DNA of 64,000 nucleotides, taken from NCBI RefSeq assembly GCF_000775995.1, contig NZ_CP009227.1, forward strand, positions 744,001 through 808,000, given 5' to 3'. The notes beneath the pieces are model-generated. The model searched no databases and was not told the origin of the DNA. It saw only the letters and a program-made list of their open reading frames with translations. Source of the DNA: Treponema sp. OMZ 838. GTDB taxonomy: Bacteria > Spirochaetota > Spirochaetia > Treponematales > Treponemataceae. Of the stretch, positions 18,313 through 28,794 are shown piece by piece. The position numbers were made by a program, and so were the translations under genes. How positions within the stretch are numbered: the stretch's first letter is position 1; every line of letters begins with the position of its first letter.

Positions 18313-19320
18313 ATGCGTTTTGTTCAAATAATGAAAGACAAAGCGAAAGAATATCACAATCGCTTGGTTTTGCCTGAAGCGACAGAGGCTCGTACCTTAC
18401 GTGCGGCTCGTGCGCTTGTTGATATGCAAATTCCCGCGGAATTATTTTTAGTCGGAAAGAAAGCTGAGGTTGAAGGAGCCTGCAAAAAGTTAGGCGTATT
18501 GACCGATGGGTTTACTATTATCGATCCTGAACATTCCGAATGGACGGAAGATTTTGCTGTAGCATTATACGAAAAACGGAAGGCTAAGGGAATGACGCCT
18601 GAGGAAGCAAAAAAAGAGATGCACGATCCTTTACGGTTTGGCGCAATGATGCTCGCACAGGACAAGGCCGATGCGATGGTCGCCGGTGCGGAAAACACAA
18701 CTGCAAACGTATTGCGTGCAGGGCTCACTATCGTCGGCGTAAAGAAAGGTGTTAAAACGGCATCTTCCTGCTTTATCGTGGATACCAAGAGTACCGAATG
18801 GGGAACGAACGGCGTATTGATTTTCTCCGATTCTGCGGTTATTCCTAATCCTACCGCCGAACAGTTAGCGGATATCGCAACTGCGGCAGCAGAAAGTTAT
18901 CGTGCCTTTGTTGGCCATGAACCTGTCGTTGCACTCCTTTCATACTCGACAAAAGGTTCCGGTGGCGATAAAGATGAAAGCCTCATCAAAGTACGCGAAG
19001 CCGTTAAGTTGCTGGATGAGCGGAAAGTAAATTTCTGCTATGACGGTGAGCTGCAGCTTGATGCCGCGCTCATACCGGAAGTAACCGATAGAAAAGCGCC
19101 CGGCAGTCCTATCCGCGATAAGGTAAACACGTTGATATTCCCCGATCTTAATTCGGGAAATATCGGGTATAAGTTGGTGCAGCGCTTTGCAAAAGCAGAT
19201 GCTTACGGTCCCTTTATGCAGGGCTTTGCAAAACCGTTATCGGACTTGTCCCGCGGCTGTTCAACCGAAGATATTGTCGTAACGGCAGTTGTAACACTCG
19301 TACAGGCAGGTAAAAAATAA
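18313..19320 (+). CDS. pta: Phosphate acetyltransferase
   Basis: 335-residue short-form Pta without an N-terminal DRTGG/P-loop extension. It interconverts acetyl-CoA and acetyl phosphate in acetate fermentation. Typical segments include LPEATEART, GAENTTANVLRA, FSDSAVIPNPT, LSYSTKGSG and the C-terminal FPDLNSGNIGYKLVQR. SD GGAGGT lies 7 nt before the ATG. Acetate kinase is not adjacent. Confidence 0.96.
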   Translation: MRFVQIMKDKAKEYHNRLVLPEATEARTLRAARALVDMQIPAELFLVGKKAEVEGACKKLGVLTDGFTIIDPEHSEWTEDFAVALYEKRKAKGMTPEEAKKEMHDPLRFGAMMLAQDKADAMVAGAENTTANVLRAGLTIVGVKKGVKTASSCFIVDTKSTEWGTNGVLIFSDSAVIPNPTAEQLADIATAAAESYRAFVGHEPVVALLSYSTKGSGGDKDESLIKVREAVKLLDERKVNFCYDGELQLDAALIPEVTDRKAPGSPIRDKVNTLIFPDLNSGNIGYKLVQRFAKADAYGPFMQGFAKPLSDLSRGCSTEDIVVTAVVTLVQAGKK

Positions 19321-19351
19321 ACGTGAGCCGTTTATTCGTGCGGAGAACTCA

Positions 19352-19380
19352 CTACCCCGACACGCTGTGCGCCGGGGTAG
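19352..19380 (+). terminator. Stem-loop downstream of pta
   Basis: CTACCCCG / CGGGGTAG GC-rich hairpin 32 nt after the pta stop; a related GC-rich stem lies after groEL (about 24040-24068). The T-run is weak (GTTGATTT), so the terminator call is tentative. Confidence 0.5.
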
Positions 19381-19460
19381 GTTGATTTCAGCAGAAGGAC
19401 ACCAGACGGCCACATCAATACCGCAGCGTAATGTTTGATGCGTTCATGCTGTTGTATAGA

Positions 19461-19985
19461 TTAAAATTCGTTATCAAAAATAGGCGATTCGAATAAACGG
19501 TCTAATTCCCGTTCAGAATACCGTTTGGAATTTAAAAAATTTTCTTTTACCAGTTCTCGTGTTTCTTTATCTAAAACCAGCTTCTTTTCATCCCGTAAAT
19601 AAACGACCAAATCTTCAAATACCGATAAAGGAAGCCACGGGAAGGCAATATCAAAAATATTATACCATGCATAGTATTGCTTCATATTTTCATCGGTCAA
19701 CAACACCCCCTGATCTTTTAACCGATCGCGGGTTACGGGGTGAATAGTAAACACCTTTTCATTTAATAGATTACAATAATCCTCGGCAGAGAAAAAGGCG
19801 CCTGTTTTTCTAATCAGTTCGGTTTTTTCAACAGATGGAACATCAGCTAAGATAGAAGCTGTTACAAAATTAAGCCCTTCCTGGCTGATTTTGCTTAGTT
19901 CCTTACCTTCGCTTTCTGCCAAAGTAAGGCTTTCCTTTAACAGTCCTTTTTCCAAAAGCGGCTTTAAAATATCTATGGCTTCCAT
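19461..19985 (-). CDS. Conserved-looking hypothetical protein
   Basis: 174 residues, acidic, mostly helical, without signal or membrane segments. Not recognised. The start at 19985 (MEAIDILKPLLEKGLL) is preferred over an in-frame ATG 19 codons upstream: a TATACT box lies 7 nt before it, and the extension (WFFIALSVIL) would put a lone hydrophobic segment on a soluble-looking protein. It stands alone between pta and the TPR lipoprotein. Confidence 0.75.
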   Translation of the reverse strand: MEAIDILKPLLEKGLLKESLTLAESEGKELSKISQEGLNFVTASILADVPSVEKTELIRKTGAFFSAEDYCNLLNEKVFTIHPVTRDRLKDQGVLLTDENMKQYYAWYNIFDIAFPWLPLSVFEDLVVYLRDEKKLVLDKETRELVKENFLNSKRYSERELDRLFESPIFDNEF

Positions 19986-20162
19986 AATTTTTAGTATAAC
20001 CGAAAGAGCAATAAAAAACCAGCCTATCTTCTTTTTGTGCACAAATTTTTTTTACATTTTATGCTTTTAGAAAAGACCGGCAGCCGCACCGCAGCCGCCG
20101 TAAAGGGCGGTTGTTCTACGCGGAGCAATACAAAAATGAGTCCGGTTCAGTCTCCCTGATAC

Positions 20163-21302
20163 TCACCGGAGGGCATCGGCTTTTAAAAGCCAGCGGTAAA
20201 ACTCCATGCCGCTAACCGGTTTGTCGGGTTCAAAGTTTTTACCGTCTGTAAGCGGTACAACGTCTTCTTCTACCGTACCGACAATAGCATCAAAGTAAAC
20301 ACCGTCCATCATCACATCGGGAATCGGCAGCCGCCGTTTGCTGGTATAATAGCGTGTGTATTTCTTTAAACGGACTTCATCATTACCTACAATTAAGTGC
20401 CATAAAAACAGTGCCGCATCCTTTTTTGATGCAAAGTCTTTGAGGACATCCCGCTCCGGATGATACCACCCGTTTTTTTGCAGATAATCGGCAAGCATCG
20501 GCGGTTTCCACTCTGCAGTACCGGTTATAAAATCGAGTGCGTTTGTAGAATCTTGTGTCAGTATCGCCATTTCTACCAATGAAAGAGGGGATGCTTGTAA
20601 TATTTTTTCGGAAGATTTCCGGATAGAAGCGCCGTCTAGTGTGTAAAGTTGTAAACTCTGCTCGCGCTGTTCACCGTAGAGCTGCTGATATTCTTCAGGC
20701 AAAAATGAAAGTGAAGCGTCAAAAGCTGCGAGCGCCTTCCGGTAGTCTTTTACGGCAAAATAGAGCCCACCGAGTTCCGCTTTCAGCCGATAATAGGCTG
20801 GATTTTGTACAAGCCGCTCTTCCAAATAGGCTCTCCGCTTTTCCTGATCGGAAATAAGCCGCGCCGAAACCAATTGGACGTATTCATCATATTCATTTTG
20901 CTGCTTGGCCGCAGCTAACCGCTTCCGTGCTTCATTCGGTTGTTGCTGCAATAGGTATACGTCTGCAGAAAGTGCATACAGCCGTGCCAAATACGAAGAA
21001 TCGGTAGACGGCTCCCGCAAAAAAGCATCGATATCCGTCTGTATCCGCTTGAGCTGTTCCGAGTTGTACCGTATCCGCTGCGAAACGATAGCCGATTCAA
21101 GCGTTGCAAGTGTTTTTTCACGAGCAGCTCCCACACCGCCTGAATAGCGGATATCCGTTTGCATGGAAGCACAAGAGATACCGCACAAAGTACAGAAAAG
21201 GATCATCGCGGCCATAATCGGCGTTAACCGTATTCGAGGCTTTGTTATAGCAGTATTCTTGACAATCGGGTACCCAAAAAATTGAGCGTTATGGTTAAGC
21301 AT
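20163..21302 (-). CDS. TPR-containing lipoprotein
   Basis: About 379 residues. The ATG at 21302 is chosen for its SD (AAGGAG, 7 nt upstream). The N-terminus has an unusually long leader (about 27 residues) before the hydrophobic stretch ending LCGISC, a plausible lipobox. Helical repeats resembling TPRs cover about 65-230 (SSYLARLYALSADVYLLQQQ, YRLKAELGGLYFAVKDYRKA). The C-terminal part is unrecognised. Probably envelope-anchored; function unknown. Confidence 0.8.
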   Translation of the reverse strand: MLNHNAQFFGYPIVKNTAITKPRIRLTPIMAAMILFCTLCGISCASMQTDIRYSGGVGAAREKTLATLESAIVSQRIRYNSEQLKRIQTDIDAFLREPSTDSSYLARLYALSADVYLLQQQPNEARKRLAAAKQQNEYDEYVQLVSARLISDQEKRRAYLEERLVQNPAYYRLKAELGGLYFAVKDYRKALAAFDASLSFLPEEYQQLYGEQREQSLQLYTLDGASIRKSSEKILQASPLSLVEMAILTQDSTNALDFITGTAEWKPPMLADYLQKNGWYHPERDVLKDFASKKDAALFLWHLIVGNDEVRLKKYTRYYTSKRRLPIPDVMMDGVYFDAIVGTVEEDVVPLTDGKNFEPDKPVSGMEFYRWLLKADALR

Positions 21303-21536
21303 AGCTCGGCTCCTTTCCATATAATAGCAGATGTTATAATAGCAGACTTTGCCGCAATTTTTCATTGACTTCTATCTTATAGAGGAACGAATTTTTTTTC
21401 AATGATGTAATTTTGTTTAACAGGAAGGTATACGTTACACATACGAATACGGAAGTTTTTAGAGGTTTCATGATGCCGTTTTACGCTGCGGCCGCAGCAT
21501 GGGCGGCAGGTTAAAAATTAAGAAACTTATATCAGG

Positions 21537-21566
21537 CATCCCTAAAAATGTCGTTTTTTAGGGATG
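21537..21566 (-). terminator. Stem-loop downstream of the RRM protein gene
   Basis: Perfect 12-bp repeat CATCCCTAAAAA / TTTTTAGGGATG, loop TGTCGT, 24 nt past the stop codon of the minus-strand RRM gene. Same A/T-topped design as the stem at 360-394. Confidence 0.6.
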
Positions 21567-21589
21567 TCCCGATCCTTTGTATAAATTAA

Positions 21590-21856
21590 TTAGGGATAAG
21601 TGCGACGGGGTTTCTCCTGAGCGACATTAACGCGGAGACGGCGTCCTTCAAATTCCTTTTCATTTAATTCTGCAATAGCATTTTGTGCAGCGCTTTCATC
21701 GGCCATTTCAACAAATCCGAAACCCTTTGAACGGTTGCTGAACTTGTCTTTAATTACAGCTGCCGAGACGACTTCGCCATAAGCTCCAAACAAGTTTGAC
21801 AAACCTTCTTCCGTGGTTGCGTAGTTTAAATTTCCTACATAGATTTTCTGAGCCAT
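21590..21856 (-). CDS. RRM-domain RNA-binding protein
   Basis: 88-residue single RNA-recognition-motif protein: RNP2 is KIYVGNLNY and RNP1 is KGFGFVEM, with a short basic tail. Bacterial RRM proteins of this type (Rbp) occur in cyanobacteria and spirochaetes. RNA targets are unknown. The start at 21856 has AAAGGA 7 nt upstream; an in-frame ATG 15 codons earlier would add unconserved sequence before the RRM. Confidence 0.9.
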   Translation of the reverse strand: MAQKIYVGNLNYATTEEGLSNLFGAYGEVVSAAVIKDKFSNRSKGFGFVEMADESAAQNAIAELNEKEFEGRRLRVNVAQEKPRRTYP

Positions 21857-22037
21857 ACTCAAATCCTTTTTACCTTTTACGGTACTAAATAATGAATCCA
21901 TACGGAAACAAGTTCTATGAGACCTTTATTTGATTATGTAAGCTGAACTTTCGGCTCTATCATTAATGGAAACAACGATCACGTAGATAAGCTACTGTAA
22001 CATAGTTTCGCTAAGCGGTCAACCGACCAATACACGT

Positions 22038-22074
22038 ATAAAAAAAGGCTTACGCACTTTTGTGTGTAAGCCTT
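22038..22074 (-). terminator. Rho-independent terminator of hcp
   Basis: AAGGCTTAC..GTAAGCCTT stem followed on the minus strand by a seven-base T-run, about 70 nt past the hcp stop. The 37-bp block is identical to 23958-23994 behind groEL. Confidence 0.88.
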
Positions 22075-22140
22075 CATTAAAATACAATAGCCGAACAAAG
22101 TATGAGCTCAGAGCTTTGTATAATCACCTGCTTGTAGATG

Positions 22141-23772
22141 TTATGCAAAAAAGCGTTTAAGGTCTTCGTCCACAGAGGTAATTCCCGCAAGCCCGAATTT
22201 GCTCACCAAGACTTCCGTTACATTTTTTGACAGGAAGCCCGGAAGCGTCGGGCCGAGATGGATATTTTTTACCCCAAGCGATAGGAGCGCTAAAAGAACA
22301 ATAACAGCCTTTTGTTCATACCACGCGATATTGAAGACAATCGGCAAATCATTGATATCGCTCAATTCGAAGATTTCTTTCAGCTTTAAGGCAATCAGCG
22401 CAAGCGAATAACTGTCGTTACACTGCCCTGCATCCAATACACGCGGGATACCGTTTATATCGCCGAGATTCAGCTTGTTATAGCGGTACTTGGCGCAACC
22501 TGCCGTTAAAATCACCGTATCTTTCGGAAGGGCTTGCGCAAAGTCGGTATAGTATGACCGCGCCCCCTGCCGTCCGTCACAGCCGCCCATAACGACAAAC
22601 TTTTTAATAGCGCCGCTCTTTACCGCTTCGACCACTTTATCCGCAAGGGCAAACACTTGTGCGTGGGCAAAACCGCCGATGATTTTCCCCGTTTCTATTT
22701 CTTGAGGCGGCGGACAGGTTTTTGCCTGCGCAATAATGGCGGAAAAGTCCTTGTGTCCGTCTTTATCAGCTTCGATATGTGCACAGCCGGGATGTCCTGC
22801 CGCATTTGTCGTGTACATTCTTGTTACATAGGAGGCTTTTGTCGGAATGATACAGTTGGTTGTCATCAGGATGGGACCGTTAAAATTCGCAAAGTCGGAA
22901 GTTTGGCGCGCCCATGAACCGCCGTAGTTTCCTGCCAGATGCTTGTATTTCTTAAGCTTGGGATAATAATGTGCGGGAAGCATTTCGGAATGTGTATAAA
23001 CGTCTACGCCCTGGCCTTCGGTTTGCTCAAGGAGCATTTCAATATCGCGCAAATCATGACCGGAAACCAATATACCGGGATTTTTCCGTACCCCGATAGA
23101 AACCTCCGTCATTTCGGGGTTGCCGTAGGTTCCGCTATTGGCGCCGTCCAGTAAAGCCATCCCTTTTACGCCGAATTCTCCCGTTTTAAGTGTGAGCGCA
23201 ACCAACTCATCAACGGAAAGCGCTTCGTCGATTAATACGGAGAGCGTTTTTTGGATAAACGCATCTACTTCTTCATTCTCATGCTTTAGGATATTGGCAT
23301 GCTTCATATATGCACAAAGCCCTTTCAGCCCGTAGATAATCAACTCTTTAAGAGCCCGCTTATCTTCATCCTTGGTTTGTAAAATACCGATGGTCAGTGC
23401 CTTTGCCAGCCGTGCAGAGGTATCGGCACCGATAAGAGTATCGATTTCGGCGTCCGCTTCAAGTTTTGCCTCTTTTCGCAAAGCGGCAATTGTTTCAAGG
23501 GTAAGCGTATTTTTTTTCTCAATCGCATCGGGATCAAAGTTGGCATTGGTAATTGTAACAAAGAGGTTGGTAGTTACGAGGTGGTTCACCTCTTTTGTTA
23601 CCTTCATCCCATGCTCGCGCATATAGGAGGTAACAACAGAGAGCTTCTTTGTTGCCCAGATAAGGAAATCCTGTAGTCCTGCGACAACAGGATTCTTTCC
23701 GCAAACGCCGACCTTTATACAGCCGGTATTCTTAAATGTCTCTTGACATTGAAAACAAAACATCGAATCCAT
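22141..23772 (-). CDS. hcp: Hydroxylamine reductase (hybrid-cluster protein)
   Basis: 543 residues. The N-terminal cysteines are spaced C-x2-C-x8-C-x5-C ([21 protein letters not shown] region), the class I pattern expected for a [4Fe-4S] proximal cluster in strict anaerobes. The hybrid-cluster part follows, with GYDL-like [23 protein letters not shown] and the C-terminal [11 protein letters not shown]. Acts on hydroxylamine or nitric oxide, so it is probably a nitrosative-stress enzyme. SD AAGGAG precedes the ATG. A reductase (hcr) is not adjacent. Confidence 0.96.
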   Translation of the reverse strand: MDSMFCFQCQETFKNTGCIKVGVCGKNPVVAGLQDFLIWATKKLSVVTSYMREHGMKVTKEVNHLVTTNLFVTITNANFDPDAIEKKNTLTLETIAALRKEAKLEADAEIDTLIGADTSARLAKALTIGILQTKDEDKRALKELIIYGLKGLCAYMKHANILKHENEEVDAFIQKTLSVLIDEALSVDELVALTLKTGEFGVKGMALLDGANSGTYGNPEMTEVSIGVRKNPGILVSGHDLRDIEMLLEQTEGQGVDVYTHSEMLPAHYYPKLKKYKHLAGNYGGSWARQTSDFANFNGPILMTTNCIIPTKASYVTRMYTTNAAGHPGCAHIEADKDGHKDFSAIIAQAKTCPPPQEIETGKIIGGFAHAQVFALADKVVEAVKSGAIKKFVVMGGCDGRQGARSYYTDFAQALPKDTVILTAGCAKYRYNKLNLGDINGIPRVLDAGQCNDSYSLALIALKLKEIFELSDINDLPIVFNIAWYEQKAVIVLLALLSLGVKNIHLGPTLPGFLSKNVTEVLVSKFGLAGITSVDEDLKRFFA

Positions 23773-24075
23773 ACATAACTCCTTGTGTGAAATTCTGAAT
23801 GATACGGATTAAAGGCGAGCTTCTGTAACTTCGGCTTTTTACAGACCGTCTACAATAATCTCGATTTTAATCCCATACTCTGTAGCTATTGTATCGTAGG
23901 GCGGTATGCCGGTCGGTAACATGGGTTACGGTATGACCGATATTTTGGTTTATAGGGATAAAAAAAGGCTTACGCACTTTTGTGTGTAAGCCTTTGTGTT
24001 ATGCACGGGATTGATGCGTGCGGAGATTTTAATCCTCCGGCGCTCTTCGTCTACGCGCTGCGCCGGGGTTGTGGA
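23773..24075. other. hcp upstream region and groEL 3' flank
   Basis: No gene is visible. The part near 24075 holds a GC-rich hairpin resembling the one after pta; 23958-23994 holds the groEL terminator. The stretch 23773-23957 upstream of hcp contains several CGGTA/TACCG and GGTATGnCCG repeats (23900-23940) that could be regulator sites, but no standard HcpR/NsrR/FNR box is recognised. Confidence 0.4.
23958..23994 (-). terminator. Rho-independent terminator of groEL
   Basis: Same 37-bp sequence as at 22038-22074, here about 80 nt past the groEL stop codon on the minus strand, with its T-run. Confidence 0.88.
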
Positions 24076-25746
<1,671 letters not shown>

Positions 25747-25769
25747 CTACGTACTGTAGTTTTTAACGA

Positions 25770-25808
25770 TTCAACGTTTACCGGGTTAAAAATCTCGTAA
25801 ACGTTCAA
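25770..25808 (-). promoter_or_regulatory. Inverted repeat upstream of groEL, candidate operator
   Basis: TTCAACGTTTAC at 25770-25781 and GTAAACGTTCAA at 25797-25808, 11 of 12 positions complementary, 15-nt spacer, 60-100 nt upstream of the groEL ATG. It could be the heat-shock operator replacing CIRCE. No regulator is known for it. Confidence 0.5.
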
Positions 25809-25880
25809 AAAGATATGATAGTAAAATACAAAAAAAAGGTAAACCGGCAAGTGATTCAAGAAACCAGTTATAAAATAAAC

Positions 25881-25920
25881 GGACAGTTCTAAAAATCTAA
25901 CCGAGTTTTTAGAGCTGTCC
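25881..25920 (-). terminator. Stem-loop downstream of the 937-residue membrane protein gene
   Basis: 15-bp stem, GGACAGTTCTAAAAA / TTTTTAGAGCTGTCC with one G-T pair and a loop of CTAACCGAG type. It lies 40 nt past the stop at 25960 and upstream of groEL. Member of the TCTAAAA stem family. Confidence 0.65.
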
Positions 25921-25959
25921 GCTGAATTTTAGGAATACCTTGCTATATGCAAATCGGCT

Positions 25960-28773
25960 TTACCTGAGTGCCGCGCCCCGATATGCATGGACTTTTGAAT
26001 CGATACCATGCGTAATCAGTTCAGGAATCGAATCTCCATCAATGTCGAGTAAGTACGGCGTTCCCGTGCCGGCAAGCGGGAAACCGTCCAGAGGGGCAAA
26101 ACCGGAGGTATACCCGTAAAGGGCGTTTCCTCCTCCCGAAATAAATATTTCGTCTTTCCCGTCACCGGTTACATCGAGCAACGTGATGCAGTAATCATCC
26201 GCAGCACCTGTCTTTAACGGTAACGAGTCGGTTATCGCTCCCGCAGTGTTGAATTTAAACAGATGTCCGTCTTGCGAAACGACAAAGAACGCCCGCAACG
26301 ATGCAGAATACGCCAAATCCGCCTTACACACGGTATTAAGATCACACGAGGCGATCTCCGCATAATCCTTCGATAAACTGCGGATAGAAAACCTGCCGTC
26401 TTCACTTACAAAAGCAGCGGCATAGTTTCCCTTTGTTTCTTCAAAGAATACCGGCGCTGCGGCAAAGATTCCTTCAAGCTCAATGGGATACCCTTCAACG
26501 ATTTTTCCTTCTTTATTAAATAGGTATAAACAGCTTTCAAACGAGCGCGGAAGCGCTGCAATACCGTCTTTAAATATAACGGGAGCAGCACGCAGTTTAG
26601 CATTCATTGTGTCGGAAGTAGACCAATTATCGGTTGTGCCGGCAAAGAGCAGTGCGGAGTCGGCAGAAAGCGGCACCGCTATACCGCCGTTAAAAGCAAC
26701 CGGTTTGGGAAGGAGTTTTTCTGCCGTCAATACGGGATAGCCTGCAAAGGGTTCCAAGTTTGCGTTTGCCCGATAGATAGAACCGCGAGCCGAAACCGCC
26801 CACAGCGATTGGAGCTTTGAGTGTTTTATTTCGGCGGCAATACCCGCCTTTCCATCAAGTGAAAGTGTTGATTCGCTGCCGTTTAAAAGATTCATACTCT
26901 GCACATTTGAACCGTTTGTCCAAAAGACATAGGGAACATTGTCCACAGTCTTTGCGCAGATAATATCGGATTCGGGCAGCTGAGAAAGGGAACGCGGAAA
27001 GGCGGGGATTTCTTCCAGTTTACGCGCATCGGTTTTTTGCGTATAGAAATCCAAATGAACTTGGCGTCCGGCCGCAAAACGAAGCGACAGTACTCCTTTA
27101 CCGTAATTCTTAAAGGCGGTTTTAAGCAGTGCATTTTGTTCCAAAAAGAACGGGATACTCCGATCCAGCGAGTAGTATACTAAGAAAGACGTTTCGGCGG
27201 AAACGGCCTTTGCAATCTTCTTCCATTCATCGGTTTTTACCAAGAGTTTACCCGTATCAGTCTCTTTTTTGCACATACCGAGCGCTTCTGCACTATTAGA
27301 AAGATACAAATAGCCGTCTTGTATCATATAAAACGGTTCCGGCAAATCGATTCGAAAGGCTCGTAACAGTCCTGACAACCATGAGGGGAATACAATACGC
27401 GGGATACGGTTGTCATCAACCACTGCAGCGGTGCTGCGATCAATGAATATCGTATTAAACAAATCTTCCAATAGATAACGACACTTTGCCTCATTTTTTA
27501 ATGAAATAAAGAAAACAGGTGTTTGAGAATCCCGATGACCGAATACACCGATTTCACTCCCCATCCATTCAAAGATAAGCTGATTCAAATCTTTGTTAAA
27601 AAAGAATGAGCTGTTTCTATTCGTTGAATTAAACGTCTTTGTCAGTTCCGGAGGAAAAAAAGCTTTAGTGTTTTCGTAGAGGAATTGAGGATCGCCGAGG
27701 TTGAGCAGCGTTAAATAGGCAGTTCCTTCCGGCAGACGGGATAAAATAGACGGCAGTGTTGAGCGCCGCTGCAGGATAGTATTTACTTCGGAGCGTTCCG
27801 AAATCCAATTGATGATGCTATGAAAAGAAACCGTGTTTTCATCAAAGTTGACGTTGAGCGCCGCCGGTTCGGGGAATGCAAGCTCCCGCACCATGTTGCC
27901 GACGATATCCTGTTTTGCCACGATACCGGAAAGAAAATACGACGGTTCCGCATATACGCTGACCGCTCCCCGGTTAGAAGCACGCAGTAGAGCCGTTAGC
28001 CGTTTACCGCTCTCTTCGGAGTTTTCGGCTAAACAGGAATAGAGCAAATCTTCCGAGGTCGCGGCGATAATAAGATTTTTATAAAAACAGATATAAAGCC
28101 GCTGGTCTTGGGTCAGCTTAAACAGGAATCCTCCTTTTGCATTACCGTTTATATCAAATTCGGTTTGTGAAAGGTTCGGTATCGAATCAAGCAGTTCCGG
28201 CTTAACGGCAGTAATAAGGGGAAGCAACTGAACGGCAGCGGAGCGGACACCGATATCCGCAACAAGCGCTGCGTTATTGCCCTCATAAACAGCGATATTA
28301 ATAGGAACATTCAGCAGTCGCTTAAACCAGTCGGATTGGAGTGTTGTGTTAGACCGCAATGCGCGGAGATTCCCCTGTAAAGCGGCCGTTTCGGGCGAAG
28401 AAAGAATCGAATCGACGGCGCTGAGGTACAGCCCTTTTTGCAGTGTATCGCTTGCAGAGCGAATAGTAACCGCAGCATAATATCCGTCGGCAATATGCCG
28501 CGCAGGATTCGTCCGGTTTATCAATGAATATCCGATTAACCCGACAAGCGGAATGAGAATAATCAAAATAAGGACGAGGAGAAAGATACCGGCTTTTTTG
28601 AAAAATCCGCTCTTCTTCCGCTTTTTTTTCGTGGGCGGAGGTGGAGGGGCATGTACCGTATCGGTGTCCGGTGCCGCCGTCTGCCGCTCTGCCGTATCAG
28701 CGTTTTCAATAGGCGGCATATCATGCCCTGCTGTTGAGTGAATGTGTTCGTTTAAATCGCCGGTATCCATCAT
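25960..28773 (-). CDS. Large membrane-anchored protein with C-terminal FG-GAP-like repeats
   Basis: 937 residues. An acidic N-terminal tail and a PPPPPTKKKRKK patch precede one TM helix at about 60-82, making it a type II membrane protein with a large extracytoplasmic part. Residues about 90-560 resemble DUF3352-like surface proteins (weak). From about 600 to the end there are repeats of a beta-propeller type, closing with DVTGDGKDEIF and DIDGDSIPELI, which match FG-GAP/VCBS calcium-binding turns. SD AAAGGA precedes the ATG. Function unknown; adhesion or envelope organisation is possible. Confidence 0.8.
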   Translation of the reverse strand: MMDTGDLNEHIHSTAGHDMPPIENADTAERQTAAPDTDTVHAPPPPPTKKKRKKSGFFKKAGIFLLVLILIILIPLVGLIGYSLINRTNPARHIADGYYAAVTIRSASDTLQKGLYLSAVDSILSSPETAALQGNLRALRSNTTLQSDWFKRLLNVPINIAVYEGNNAALVADIGVRSAAVQLLPLITAVKPELLDSIPNLSQTEFDINGNAKGGFLFKLTQDQRLYICFYKNLIIAATSEDLLYSCLAENSEESGKRLTALLRASNRGAVSVYAEPSYFLSGIVAKQDIVGNMVRELAFPEPAALNVNFDENTVSFHSIINWISERSEVNTILQRRSTLPSILSRLPEGTAYLTLLNLGDPQFLYENTKAFFPPELTKTFNSTNRNSSFFFNKDLNQLIFEWMGSEIGVFGHRDSQTPVFFISLKNEAKCRYLLEDLFNTIFIDRSTAAVVDDNRIPRIVFPSWLSGLLRAFRIDLPEPFYMIQDGYLYLSNSAEALGMCKKETDTGKLLVKTDEWKKIAKAVSAETSFLVYYSLDRSIPFFLEQNALLKTAFKNYGKGVLSLRFAAGRQVHLDFYTQKTDARKLEEIPAFPRSLSQLPESDIICAKTVDNVPYVFWTNGSNVQSMNLLNGSESTLSLDGKAGIAAEIKHSKLQSLWAVSARGSIYRANANLEPFAGYPVLTAEKLLPKPVAFNGGIAVPLSADSALLFAGTTDNWSTSDTMNAKLRAAPVIFKDGIAALPRSFESCLYLFNKEGKIVEGYPIELEGIFAAAPVFFEETKGNYAAAFVSEDGRFSIRSLSKDYAEIASCDLNTVCKADLAYSASLRAFFVVSQDGHLFKFNTAGAITDSLPLKTGAADDYCITLLDVTGDGKDEIFISGGGNALYGYTSGFAPLDGFPLAGTGTPYLLDIDGDSIPELITHGIDSKVHAYRGAALR

Positions 28774-28794
28774 AGGTATTCCTTTAATTCATTA

